64,000 nt of DNA. It comes from Buddleja alternifolia. Its lineage: Eukaryota > Streptophyta > Magnoliopsida > Lamiales > Scrophulariaceae. This document shows, piece by piece, positions 42,936-53,689 of the stretch; positions within the stretch are counted from its first letter, which is position 1; every line of letters starts with the position of its first letter. The notes beneath the pieces were generated by a model. It did not search any database. It was not told where the DNA came from and saw only the letters and a program-made list of their open reading frames with translations. The DNA lies in the NCBI GenBank assembly GCA_019426215.1, contig CM033393.1, forward strand, positions 26,910,591 through 26,974,590, given 5' to 3'. The position numbers were made by a program, and so were the translations under genes.

Positions 42936-43610
42936 TTTCCTTTGCAGAAATTACATAGTGGTTTAGATGACTCGCTTTACAACGTTTATTTAGCAGTAAA
43001 AACTGCGAAAAGCCTTTGGGAGGCGTTGGACCGGAAGTATAGGATTGAGGACCCTGGACTGAGAAAGTTCATGGTCGCGAAGCTTCTAGTCTTCAAAATG
43101 TTGGTCACTAAGTCTGTACAGAGCCAAGTTTAAAATATGCAGATTATCCTACACGAGGTTCATGCTGAGGATATGGCTCTGAGTGAATCCTTTCAAGTAG
43201 CTTCTATCATTGAAAAGTTACCGCTATCATGGAAGGACTTCAAAAACTATTTCAAACACAAAATTAATGGAATAAGTTTTGAAGATTTGGTTGTCAGACT
43301 CATAATTGAGGAAGACAACCGTGGCTCTGACAAGAAGTCGATAAAGCCTCCTATTCAGGCGATGGCAAACATAGTTGAGAATCCGAATGGTGGCGAAAGT
43401 TCCAACCGAAGAAGGAAATTTTAAGGGAGATTCGAGGGTAATGCCCAGAAAAAGTAGGCTGCGAAGGGGAAGTCAAACAAGGGCAACAGGTGTTTTAACT
43501 GTGGAAAGCCAAACCACTGGGCTAGGGACTACAGAGAGTCCAAAAGAAACTAAGGAAATTTTTTTGGTCAAAAACCAGAATAAAGAAAAAAACCACTTTT
43601 CGATCTAAGT
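42936..43610 (+). pseudogene. gag remnant of outer copia element
   Basis: The UBN2-type Gag reads LHSGLDDSLYNVYLAVKTAK, LWEALDRKYRIED, FQVASIIEKLPLSWKDFKNY, then LVVRLIIEEDN. A zinc knuckle follows near 43490 (CFNCGKPNHWARDY; the last Cys is replaced by Tyr). Stops at about 43131 and 43422 and frame changes break it. The N-terminus is missing. Confidence 0.85.
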
Positions 43611-44268
43611 TCTGAACCAAGTGAACTTAGCTATTGATGACCACCAGGGAATCAAAGAGATGATAGATGAGCTCTAGGACAACACAGTTCTTATCGATCT
43701 ATCTGATCTCGATCTTGCCGCTGTCGTGTTTAAAATCAATCTGGTGGACAGCCTGAGAGAGTGGTCCATCGACACTAGGGCTACCCGTCACATTTGTTTA
43801 GACAATGGTGCATTCTCATCTTCCACTCCAACTGATGGACGAAGGCTGTTCATGGGAAATCCAGCTACTTCTCCCATGATTGAAATTCGCAAAGTGGTGC
43901 TGAAGATGACTTCAGTCAAAGAGCTGACATTGGCTGAAGCGCTACACGTTTCAGAGATTCGTAAGAATCTGGTCTTAGGTCTACCTTGGTCAAGAATGGT
44001 TTCAAGTTGGTTTTTGAAGCAGATAGGTTTTCTTTTACTAAGAGCAGGATTTATGTAGGAAAGATTACCTGCAACAGAGACTATCATAATGAATGTGATG
44101 AATGTAATCCGTGCTATAATTGAAAATGATGATCATAAAATTGAGAGGTCTATTTATCTTCTTGAGCATTCTAATTTATGACATGTAAATTACAATACTA
44201 TTTGAAGATTAATAAGTTTAAACTTATTACCAACATTTAAAATGGATAATCAACACAAATGTGAAATA
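43611..44268 (+). pseudogene. Protease and pre-integrase remnant of outer copia element
   Basis: Protease reads REWSIDTRATRHIC, where the active-site Gly of DTG/DSG is replaced by Arg. GNPATSPMIEIRKVVLKMTS follows, then EALHVSEIRKNLV. After frameshifts, the pre-integrase segment LISLNLLPTFKMDNQHKCEI runs to the insertion point at 44268. It is broken by several stops. Confidence 0.82.
44264..44268. repeat. Left TSD (AAATA) of inner copia element
   Basis: AAATA before the LTR start is repeated at 51418-51422 after the 3' LTR. Removing the insert restores the outer integrase zinc-finger reading, which independently confirms the boundaries. Confidence 0.85.
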
Positions 44269-45060
44269 TGTTGGGTGTTATGCCCTCTATGCTATTGAGG
44301 AATTAGATTTAGGAGGACATTTTATTTAATTGTATGAAGATTATTAGTCATTAATAAAAGGTATTGAGTTTGTTCTTATAAATCTAATTGTGGCATTGAA
44401 TGTATTGAACAAATAGGTCCTTAAGATCAAGGTGTACTCATCACTACTTATTTGATAAGTAGGAGCACTGGTGGAGTTAATTGCTTGATCTTATAAACAT
44501 GATTCGCGAGTTAAAGAATCTAAATTGGGAGTTTAGGTTCAACTCGTATGAAACTTGCTTTGACAAGGAAAGTGATAGTCTTATACTGATTGGATAGTGG
44601 AAGATGGTGTCATGAATATGATTAATAGAGTTGACACATTCGAACATGATTCGTTGTAATCCTATCTCATGGGTTTTTACTCGGTGGTAGTCAATCATAA
44701 GGATTACCGGTTATGATAGTATGAGTGAGTGTTACACCTGAGGAGTCCTTTACATTGTGCTTGTACCATTGAATAAGTTATTAGAGTAGTTAGGCTCAAT
44801 TACCCGTTGGTGGGGTCGACCTCAAAGTACGATTCAACGGGTGTGTGTATTTAATTAAATCAAATATTAATAAAAAAAGGGCCTAGTATTTAATTAATTA
44901 CCAATTGGATTGGACTGAAAATATTATTTAAATACTTAGCACTGGTCTTGAAATTGGATAAAGCCCAGTGAACTTATCCTTAAGGCCAAATCGGCTGCCC
45001 CCCCTCTCCTTAAGTAAATGAGTAATTTTTATTTAAACACTAGGTGCTTAACTAAACACT
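44269..45060 (+). repeat. 5' LTR of inner copia element (recognisable part)
   Basis: This aligns with the 3' LTR from 49735: 'gttatgccctctat', 'ttgaggaattagat', 'accattgaataagttatta', 'ggtggggtcgacctc'. It then skips about 550 bp and resumes with 'taccaattggattgga' to about 45060. Beyond that, I cannot align it confidently to the 3' LTR, so the LTR end is uncertain. Confidence 0.75.
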
Positions 45061-46413
45061 TAATCATCAAATTTAATCATTGGTATTTAAATTGGATTTA
45101 AGTGACTAAATAAAGCTTGTTAGGCTTGCTTTATTTTATGGATTAAATTAAATTGGATTGACACAAATTAATTTGAATCGGATATAATTAAAGTTTAATT
45201 TCGCTTTTAAATTATTTCACCCATGTTGGACTTTATTTGATAAGGTCCACTTTAATTGGATTAAAGAAAATATTTGGGCTTGGCCCATTAACATTAAAAT
45301 TCAAAATAAATTGGATTTATTTTTTAAAAATTAATTAAATTAGATTTAATTAAATATTAAATAAGATTTAATAATAATCACATACATGTTGAATTTGATT
45401 ATGTGCTCCCTTTATCATTATGTGATGGTGACACATCGTATGAGCTTAGGGTTGGTTTCTTTTTATTATTTGGGTTATATTGGGCCTGAGTTTGAGCCCC
45501 CCAGTTTGTATCTTTATTTTTATTTAAAACAATTGTATCGGCATGTACCATTGTGATAAAAATATTAGATAGGTCCAATGAAGAGAGAAAATGGTGGCAA
45601 GCTTGGAGCGAAGTCAAGGATCTCTTTTGTAATAGATTAGAACACCTCTCCGATTGACTGGTTGGCTCGAGACAATCTAAATTAAAGCCCATACGTGTGT
45701 GTGTTTTTAGAAATTGCTAGGCATTTTTCTTATGCATTTCCATATCTAGTGCTTAATAAATTAATGTGCAAAGTGAGACCTAAAATATAATAACTATTAA
45801 GTTATTAATTCTCCCTAAATCAAATTATACTAAGTAAGTAAAGGGTATTTGATATCCTTGCTCTCCATCAAGCTTTAGAACGAGATAACTGCATCTTGTA
45901 TAGGGCATCGTCCCGGTATTAGGGGATCAAATATAAAGGTAATATGCTTAATCTTCCCTAGTGCATTAGATGCCTTTAGTCGAAGCAAATTTCACCCTAT
46001 ATATCTAAAAAGGTTACAAGGAGAGATTAAATTGTTAGACTGATAAAAGTTGATGAGAATAGACTTAGATGAATCACCATCTATATATCGAAAAAGGTTG
46101 CGGTTAAGTGATTCATGAGCCAAAGGGATTGAATCGTTAAATGGTTTAGCAGGCACTAGGCGCCACCTCAATTTCTAGATGAGCCATATATCGAAAAAGG
46201 TTGCAACACATATAGACATTGAGGACCTCAATCACTTACTATGGAACTAATCCAACGAGGTTTCCGATTATTGCAGTGGGAGTACAATAATTGAGAAAAA
46301 TAGTGGAAGACAAGTAATTGTACAAGTACTTTAAAATTACTTGTTTTAAACAATATAAAGCATCTAATTGAATAATCTTCGTATTTTCTGCAGTTTGATA
46401 ACTACTCTCTATA
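45061..46413 (+). other. Remainder of LTR and leader of inner copia element
   Basis: No coding frame belongs to the element here. The motif 'tatatcgaaaaaggttgc' (with one variant) recurs near 46000, 46083 and 46186. A weak PBS-like match (ggtattagggg, about 45915) may be a decayed initiator tRNA-Met site, but this is uncertain. Confidence 0.4.
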
Positions 46414-47215
46414 ATGGTTAACCCACTCAAAGTATTGCTTGAAAAGAACATTCTGAATGGACAAAACTTCTTTGAATGGAACAAAGTACTGAGGATTGTC
46501 TTCAATGATGAAAATCTTGAATATATGCTGGAATTGGATCGACCTCCGAGACCTGGGGTGGACGAGGATGATTCAGTAAAGATAGCATATTCAGATTGGG
46601 TATTTGATGCTCGTAAGGTAAGGGATTATATGTTGAGCTCCATGTGCGGTGAGTTGCAGCGCACACATGAAAATATGGATAGTCCTAAATCAATCATGTT
46701 GCATTTGGAGGAACTATTCGGGGAACGGGGTAAGTCTATTCGATACTTTGTATCGAAAGAATTATACAACACTAAGATGAAAGAGCATGAGGATGTAAAG
46801 GATCATTTTTGAATATGATCTCCATGTTAGAGAGACTTAGGTCTATGGATTTTTACATGGACATCCACCTTCAAGTGGATCTCATTCTCCAATCAATCCC
46901 TAGATCGTTCTTGGATTTTGTCATCAATTTCGATATGGATGACATTGAAGGATCACTTTCAGTACTTATGAGCAACCTGATGATTGCACAACAACGAAAA
47001 AGAGAAAAATGGGGTGCATTCAAAATTCCTATTATTTCGAATAACACGAAATTAGCTGGAAAAATAAAAAAATCCAAGATAACAAAGGCTTAGAAGTTCA
47101 AAGTCAAGGGCTCCAAGAACAAAAGTGACATATGACTTCTATGCAAGGAGTTGGGTCACTGGAAGCGCAATTGTCCTAAGCTGAAAGCTGAAAAAGTAGG
47201 TATAGAACTTTTTGT
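46414..47215 (+). pseudogene. gag remnant of inner copia element
   Basis: MVNPLKVLLEKNILNGQNFF, then LEYMLELDRPPRPG, FDARKVRDYMLSSMCGELQ and LEELFGERGKSIRYFVSKEL form a copia Gag. A stop at about 46810 separates MISMLERLRSMDFYMDIHLQ and the rest. A damaged zinc knuckle follows (CKELGHWKRNCPK; the first Cys pair is disrupted by a stop at about 47130). Confidence 0.85.
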
Positions 47216-47227
47216 TTTTGAAACTAA

Positions 47228-48160
47228 TTGTTCTATGACTATATTCTCTACTTCATGGATTCGGGAGCTAGTGCTCACACCTGTGCTTTGAACCAGGATC
47301 TGGAAACAAGTAGGAAGCTGGGAGAAAGAGAAGTGATGATCAATGTGGGAAGCGGGCACAATGTCGCAGCTACACACATTGGAAGCACTTCTATTACATT
47401 AATGTCTGCACATTCTATCACTTTAGATACTTGCCTCGTTTTGCCCAATGGGCTTAAGAACATTGTTTCTATTCCTGTATTGGTCAAGAAAGGATACTTG
47501 TTTACTTTTAATAACAATAGTTGTGATATTTATTTTAGAAATAAATTTTTTGGCTCAGCATCTTTAGTTAATGGATTGTGTTATATTAATGTTCAAAACC
47601 ATTGCATGGTTAACACTATGACTAAGAAGTGTAGTATGAATGGTACTAACCAAAGACTTATGTGGCATCTTAGACTTGGACATGCCGGTGAATTCAAGAT
47701 TCATGAGTTGGAGAAACGAGGGCTTATCGGCCCACTTGGATCTGATCCACATCCAACATGTGAATTCTATCTAAAAGGTAAAATGACTAGGTCACCCTTC
47801 ATCGGACATTTTGAAAGATCTAAGGATTTTTTGGGCTTAGTTCATACAGATGTTTGTGAGCCCTTTAAGGATGAGGCATGCGGAGGTTTTCAGTACTTCA
47901 TTACATTCATTGACTACCATAGTAGATATGGACTCGTGTATTTAATGAAACATAAGTCTAAAGCTCTTGAATGGTTCAAAGAGTTTAAAACTATGACTGA
48001 AAACAAATCGGGCACAGTATTAAGGCACTGCGATCTTATCATGGTGGTGAATACATGAGTGCTGAGTTTGATGAGTTCTTAAAAGAACAAGGCATAGTGT
48101 TATAACTTACTCCTCTAGCAACCCCACAATTAAATGGAGTAGCTGAACGCAGAAATCGTA
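47228..48160 (+). pseudogene. Protease and integrase remnant of inner copia element
   Basis: Protease reads YFMDSGASAHTCALNQDL. Pre-integrase reads LMWHLRLGHAGEFKIHELEK. The integrase core starts LVHTDVCEPFKDEACGGFQY with FITFIDYHSRYG. Near 48040 the frame shifts (RSYHGGEYMSAEFDEF), and stops follow before [17 protein letters not shown]. Catalytic D, D and E can be placed only across the broken frames. Confidence 0.85.
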
Positions 48161-48164
48161 CCTA

Positions 48165-49053
48165 TTGGATATGACGAGATCTATGATTAGCTATACCGAT
48201 CTACCTATTTCATTGTGGGGGCATGCTTTGCTTACAACAATACATATATTGAATAAGTTTCCCTCAAAATTTGTTCCCGAAAAACCATATGAGTTTTGGT
48301 GTGGAAGGAAACCTAATCTTAAGTACATAAGAATATGGGGTTGCCCCGTATATGTTAAGAAGACTAAGGTAGAGAAACTAGATGAAAGATCCCTTAAAGG
48401 TCGATTCATAGGTTTTTCCACTGACTCCATGAGATACCTGTTTTACCTACCAAACAATCATCAGATAATCATGGCTTTGCAAGCATTCTTTTTCAAAGAT
48501 GAGTTCATTAGAGAATGAGGTGCAGGTAGGAAACTCGTTCTATTTGAAGAACCAAATGAATCCCCTTCGGAGACACCAATTCAAGTACAAAGAACTGAAC
48601 CTAAAACTCAAAAGATACAACCATCGTTGCGACACTCTAGTAGAGTATCTCAACCACCTGAAAGATATGGCTACCTTCATGAACAACAATATTTGTTTGC
48701 TATAGCAAATGGAAGCCATGGAGATGATCCCTCTAGCTATGAGCAAGCAACGCTGACATTGATTCTACAAAATGGCTAGAAGCCATGAAAGCAGAGATAG
48801 ATTCGATGTATTCAAACTAAGTTTAGACTCTTACTGATCTCCCTGTGGGTGTACGACTGATAGGGTGCAAGTGGATCTATAAGATGAAGATTGGTTCGGA
48901 TGGCAAGGTAGACACCTATAAGGCCAGATTTGTCGCAAAAGGTTATAGTAAAAAAGAGGGCATTGACTATGACGAAACCTTTTTGCTCGTAGCAATGATC
49001 AAGCCCATTCAAATTCTGCTCGCCATTGCAGCAAACCTAGATTATGAAACCTA
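48165..49053 (+). pseudogene. Integrase C-terminal region and RT N-terminus of inner copia element
   Basis: SMISYTDLPISLWGHALLTT, PYEFWCGRKPNLKYIRIWGC and RFIGFSTDSM are the integrase end. RT begins after several stops with VRLIGCKWIYKMKIGSDG and KARFVAKGYSKKEGIDYDET. It ends abruptly at ANLDYET (49053). The RT palm with YVDD and the thumb are missing. Confidence 0.83.
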
Positions 49054-49054
49054 G

Positions 49055-49720
49055 TGGGAAGTCTCATGTATGCAATGTTATACACGAGGCTTGACATAGC
49101 CTACACTGTGAGTGTAGTTAATCAGTTTCAAGCTAACTGAAGTAAGCAGTATTGAATGGCTGTGAAGACTATCCTTAAGTATCTTAGAAGAACAAGGGAT
49201 ATGCTTCTCATATATGGAAATGAAGAAATGAGAGTAGATTGATATTCTGACTCAAACTTTCAGTCTGACATTGATGATCAAAAATCTACATCTGGGTTTA
49301 TATTCACTCTGAATGGTGGAGCAATGTCTTGGAAAAGTTCCAAGAGAAACACAACTGTGAACTCCACATGTGAAGCTGATTACATAGCTGCCTCTGAGGC
49401 ACCTACCGAAATTGTTTGGATAAGAAAGTTCATGGCTGAACTTCAAGTGGTTTCTAGCATGCAAACGCCGTTGCCACTAAGGTGTGTCAACAATGGAGCA
49501 ATAACACTGGCTAAAGAACCAAGGTCTCACAATAAATCTAAACACATAGAGAGACGGTATCACATAATTTGAGAAATCTTTGGAAGAGACGACATTGCCG
49601 CGCAGAACGTAGCCTCAGCGAAAAACGTAGCTGACCCACTCACTGAACCTCTATCATTGGCGGTGCTACAGAAACATCTTGAGAAGATGGGACTCAAATA
49701 CAATAGCAATTGGCATTGAG
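49055..49720 (+). pseudogene. RNase H remnant of inner copia element
   Basis: This starts within GSLMYAMLYTRLDIAYTVS, joined directly to the truncated RT. It continues KTILKYLRRTRDMLLIYG, DQKSTSGFIFTLNGGAMSWK, NSTCEADYIAASEA, NNGAITLAKEP and NVADPLTEPL, and ends EKMGLKYNSNWH. It has stops near 49137, 49240 and 49570. Confidence 0.83.
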
Positions 49721-49734
49721 TGCAAGTGGGAGGT

Positions 49735-51417
49735 TGTTAGGTGTTATGCCCTCTATTCTATTGAGGAATTAGATGTAGGAGGGTATTTTATTTATATTGT
49801 ATGAACATTATTAGTTATTAATAAAAGACATTGAGTTTGTTCTTATAAATCTAATTATGGCATTGAATGTATTGAACAAACAGGTCCTTAAGATCAAGGT
49901 GTACTCACTAATACTTATTTGATAAGTAGGAGCACTTGTAGAGTTAAGTGTTTGATCTTATAAACATGGTTCGTGAGTTAAAAAATCTAAATTGGTCATT
50001 TAGGTGCAACTCGTACGACACTTTCTTTAACAAGGAAAGTGCTAGTATTACACTAATAGGATAGTGGAAGCTGGTGTCATGAATATGATTAATGGAGTTG
50101 ACATATTCGAACATGACTCGTTGTAATCCTATTACATTGGTTTTTACTCTGTGATAGTCAATGATAAGGATTACCGGTTATGATAGTATGAGTGAGTTTT
50201 AGACTTAAGGAGTCTTTTACATTGTGCTCGTACCATTGAATAAGTTATTAGATTAGTTAGGTCCAATCACCCGTTGGTGGGGTCGACCTCGAAGTACGAT
50301 TCAAAGGATGTGTTTGACAATGGGAAGTGGACTGTCAATAAGGAATTTACTGTCTCGAAAGTAAAGGAGAAGCGACATGTACGTCATAGGTGTTGTGAAA
50401 TTAAAGTCTTTGGCCAAAGCATTTATGACTGACTGTATTGGATACAAAATACAATTTGGTAATTTCACATCAGTATAACTATAGTACAGTATCAAGTTGT
50501 ATGAGGTTGATATTCCATGACTCTTACTTGATCGGGTTGTGTCAGTCAAGAGTTTATATTCATGTGGCAATTATAACTTAAAGGTTCGTGATGAAATATT
50601 CATCTCGTAGGTGATTGAGTTTCGGTATAGCTTCACGGGAATGGCTAGGTGATAATTATATCCTTGGAATCCTCCCAATGCCAATCAAGACGAGTTTAGA
50701 GAGTCGCGCGATATAAAGATAATAAATAAAGGAGTTTTACTTTATAAAGGGCATTTTGGTAATTTTATTTAGAGTGGAAATTATCAAAGGGATATGTATT
50801 AATTATAATTAATATATTTAATTAATTATTGTAATTAAATAATTTTATTCAATCAAATATTATATAGTATTATTAATTTAGAATTAATAAAGTACTATTA
50901 ATAAAAAGGGCATGTTATTTAATTAATTACCAATTGGATTGGAATGGAAATATTATTTAAATACTTAACACTGGGCTTGGAATTGGATAAAGCCCAGTGA
51001 ACCTAACCCTTAGGCCAAATCGCTCCCCCGCCTAAGCAAAGGAGTAGTTTTTATTTAAACAGTAGGTGCTTAACTAAAAACGTAACTAATATGATATTTT
51101 CATCTTAGAGAGTGAAAAGAAGTGAAACATTAAAATACTTTCTCCCTCCACATAAACCATAAGTCATCCAACCCAGTCTAAGGTAGGGAGGTTGAGCTTC
51201 AAGAATTGAAGATCATCTTTTGCGTGATAATCTAGAGGAAAGAACGATCCGTTACTTCTCAAAAGCTTGTCTTTAGAAATTCATCGAAAAAGGTAATTGG
51301 ATTACATATTTTTCTTATGTTTCGATTTTAATGTAAATAAAATTATCAAAACATGAATTGAATTCGGGCTTTTGTGAATCGAGAAAAAAAATTTACCCAC
51401 TGGTTCGATTCACAACA
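49735..51417 (+). repeat. 3' LTR of inner copia element, 1683 bp
   Basis: Begins tgttaggtgttatgcc right after the purine tract aagtgggagg (49724-49733) and ends gattcacaaca, followed by TSD AAATA. It contains about 550 bp (about 50305-50870) absent from the 5' copy. Confidence 0.82.
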
Positions 51418-51593
51418 AAATATGTGTTGAAGCGAAACTAGTCAAACAACTGTTTCATTCTGTTGAAAGAAACACTGCACCACTAGAACTTATTCATAGT
51501 AATATATGTGAATTAAAGTTTGTTCAAACTAGAGGTGAAAAAAAGTATTTTATCACATTCATTAATGATTGCACAAAATATTGTTATGTGTAT
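51418..51593 (+). pseudogene. Integrase fragment of outer copia element
   Basis: The frame [20 protein letters not shown], then [19 protein letters not shown] and [15 protein letters not shown], is the copia integrase zinc-finger end and the start of the core. The first catalytic Asp of HSD is Asn here. It is bounded by the inner copia TSD on the left and the Athila TSD on the right. Confidence 0.88.
51589..51593. repeat. Left TSD (TGTAT) of Athila-lineage element
   Basis: Repeated at 62642-62646. Confidence 0.9.
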
Positions 51594-53530
51594 TGATAAG
51601 AGGTGTTTTTACGTGTTTTTAAGACCGTAATTCTTATGATTTGGATTCACTTATTGCTTAAATCATGTCACATTTGCATTTAATAGGTGTGTTAAGTGAA
51701 CACAGGTAATAAATGAGAATACATGAAGAAAAGGGAAGAAAAACGATGTACAAAACAAGTTCAAGCATGTTTTTCAACATCGAGGCGGTTTATACATCTC
51801 CTACCACATTCGAGCGATAATTCCGTATATTTCGAGACCGACTTAGACAAAGTTTCCTTCTACAAAGTTTTAGATGTATGTCTTAGCTTCAAATGGGAAC
51901 TTGAAACATCCAAATCGGAGGTCTATAGAGATAATTGTGAAGGAAATACGATTGCTGCGCCGAACAGAGAAGTACATGTGCCAGGATACGCCCCAGCGCC
52001 CTCCTAGTCATGCCTAGGCATGGATAGTCCGAATGTTACTCCTTTTTCAGCCTAAATTCCAGCCTTATATGATGGGTAAGAATCACTTTTGGCCATAATT
52101 CAGCACATGTGTTGAGGGGTTGTCATAAGTGTGTTTCTTGGTAGATTTACTTTATGGGCGCCAAATCAGAAACAACCTCCATGTTGAAACGTAATTTAGG
52201 TATACGTAGAGACCGAATTGGACAAAATGTCCTTCTGCAAAGTTGTAGATCTATGTGTTATCTGAACATGGGGACTTGAATAATCCCATTTGGAGATCTG
52301 TGGAGAAGTTTATGAGGAAAATACTAAGACTGCGCTGGAAAGCAAGAAAATGGCAGCATGCATGTGTTTTGTTGAAGTTTTCACATGGTTATGCTTGGTG
52401 GAATTCTTAATGGCCGAAAGTTCAGCATTTTTTAGCTGGTTGGAATCTTAAAAGCCAAACTTTAAGCATCACCTTAGGTGGAATTCTCATTGGGGAACTT
52501 TAATGGGAATTCTTAATGCATACTTTAGTGGAATTTTGGCTATAAAAGGAGGGGGAACCCATACTCTTCATCATTCACTATCAATTTCAGATTCTTAGAG
52601 GAGAGGGGGGCAGCTCCTAATCTGATTTCTCCACCATTCATCACCATTCTTCATCACTCTTGGAGGGGAAAACTAGAGGAAGGAAAAGAGCTTGGGGATT
52701 GAAGGCTCAACTTCAAGATCCATCATTATTCACTTTTGAGGGAGTTTTTATAGCTTTTCATTTCAATTATGTCTATGAACATGTGTATTAATTCATTTAT
52801 GTTTTTCATATTATCCATTATGAACTAAATTCATAAGACTAGGGCCATGTAAGGACAAATTGTGATATATGCTTATAATAGATGATTGTTGAGGTTGTTC
52901 TTATATTGTTATGTGATGTGAATTTGTGTTTTTGCCTATCTTGCATATACTTGATCACTATATGTTAGAATCTTATGCCTAGGTTAATATTTCGGGAGAA
53001 AATTGACTTAGGGTGCAAGAAATTCACATCATGACCCGTAACTAATGAGGAATTGCCCTAGACATAGGTAAAGATTCCCGGGTGAAGTTGTTCGATTCAA
53101 ATCGAGTGAACTCTAGTACGTTAATGCATGTTTAGTGGTTAGATTTCCGGATAGGAATATTTGGGAAATCACGATCTAAGCATAGGAGTTTATACGCGAG
53201 ACATCGGTTATTCTCTACCCTCGGAGTTCTCACCATAACAATATAAGCGTAATCCTTCAACTAGAATCTTTATAAGTATAATTGATCAATTTGAACCTAG
53301 CATGTGCCTTAGTCTCCCTTTATACTTTGTGTAAAATCAATTGTGTAATCTTGTTCTTATTGTATGCATTTTACCTATAATTTACTTTAATTATATTTGT
53401 TCTTTTTTTCGTTAAAATCATAAACTAAAATTCAAGTCTCCGTGGTTCGACAATCCGGACTTTTAGTCCACTTATTACTACACACGACTAGTGCACTTGC
53501 TATCATAGCACGTTGGCTTTTAGCGTGTCA
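51594..53530 (+). repeat. 5' LTR of Athila-lineage element, 1937 bp
   Basis: Termini are tgataagagg and ttagcgtgtca. It includes a 14-bp perfect palindrome catgcctaggcatg (52009-52022). About five variants of tggaattcttaatg precede a TATA box (52541-52548), with a probable transcription start about 30 bp downstream. A 94-codon frame at 51723-52007 is present in both LTRs but matches nothing known. Confidence 0.93.
52541..52548 (+). promoter_or_regulatory. LTR promoter TATA box (also 61652-61659)
   Basis: ctataaaagga is preceded by repeated ggaattctta motifs and followed at about 30 nt by a CA-rich start region (cccatactcttcatc). It is conserved in both LTRs. Confidence 0.7.
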
Positions 53531-53536
53531 AGTTTT

Positions 53537-53554
53537 TGGCGCCGTTGCCGGGGA
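53537..53554 (+). promoter_or_regulatory. Primer-binding site, tRNA-Asp, perfect
   Basis: TGGCGCCGTTGCCGGGGA lies 6 nt after the LTR end and is complementary to the plant tRNA-Asp 3' end including CCA. It supports Athila-lineage assignment. Confidence 0.92.
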
Positions 53555-53689
53555 CTTGTTCATTTTAGTTTTTGATTTTTCGTTTAAATTTTCCTAATTC
53601 TTAGTTCTTCGTTTATTTCTAACCTTTCTTTTATTTTATTATTCTAATTTTGTTTTTTGTGTTTAATTGTTAGGTGTAATTTGTGGTGC

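Larger units (their letters stand above)
44269..51417 (+). mobile_element. Inner copia element, about 7.1 kb, inactive
   Basis: Starts 'tgttgggtgttatgcc' and ends 'cgattcacaaca', with TSD AAATA. The order is LTR, gag, protease, integrase, RT, RNase H, PPT (49724-49733), LTR (49735-51417). The RT centre is deleted and many stops are present. The 5' LTR and 3' LTR differ by a gap of about 0.5 kb and diverge at their ends. It is inserted in the outer copia integrase in the same orientation. Confidence 0.85.

Noticed and set aside
51723..52007. 94-aa frame in the Athila LTR, also at 60834-61118
   Set aside because: Present in both LTRs simply because LTRs are copies; lies upstream of the TATA box and has no recognisable domain.
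53537..53554. tRNA-like sequences at primer-binding sites
   Set aside because: Only 12-18 nt complementary to tRNA 3' ends; these are PBSs, not tRNA genes. No cloverleaf was found.
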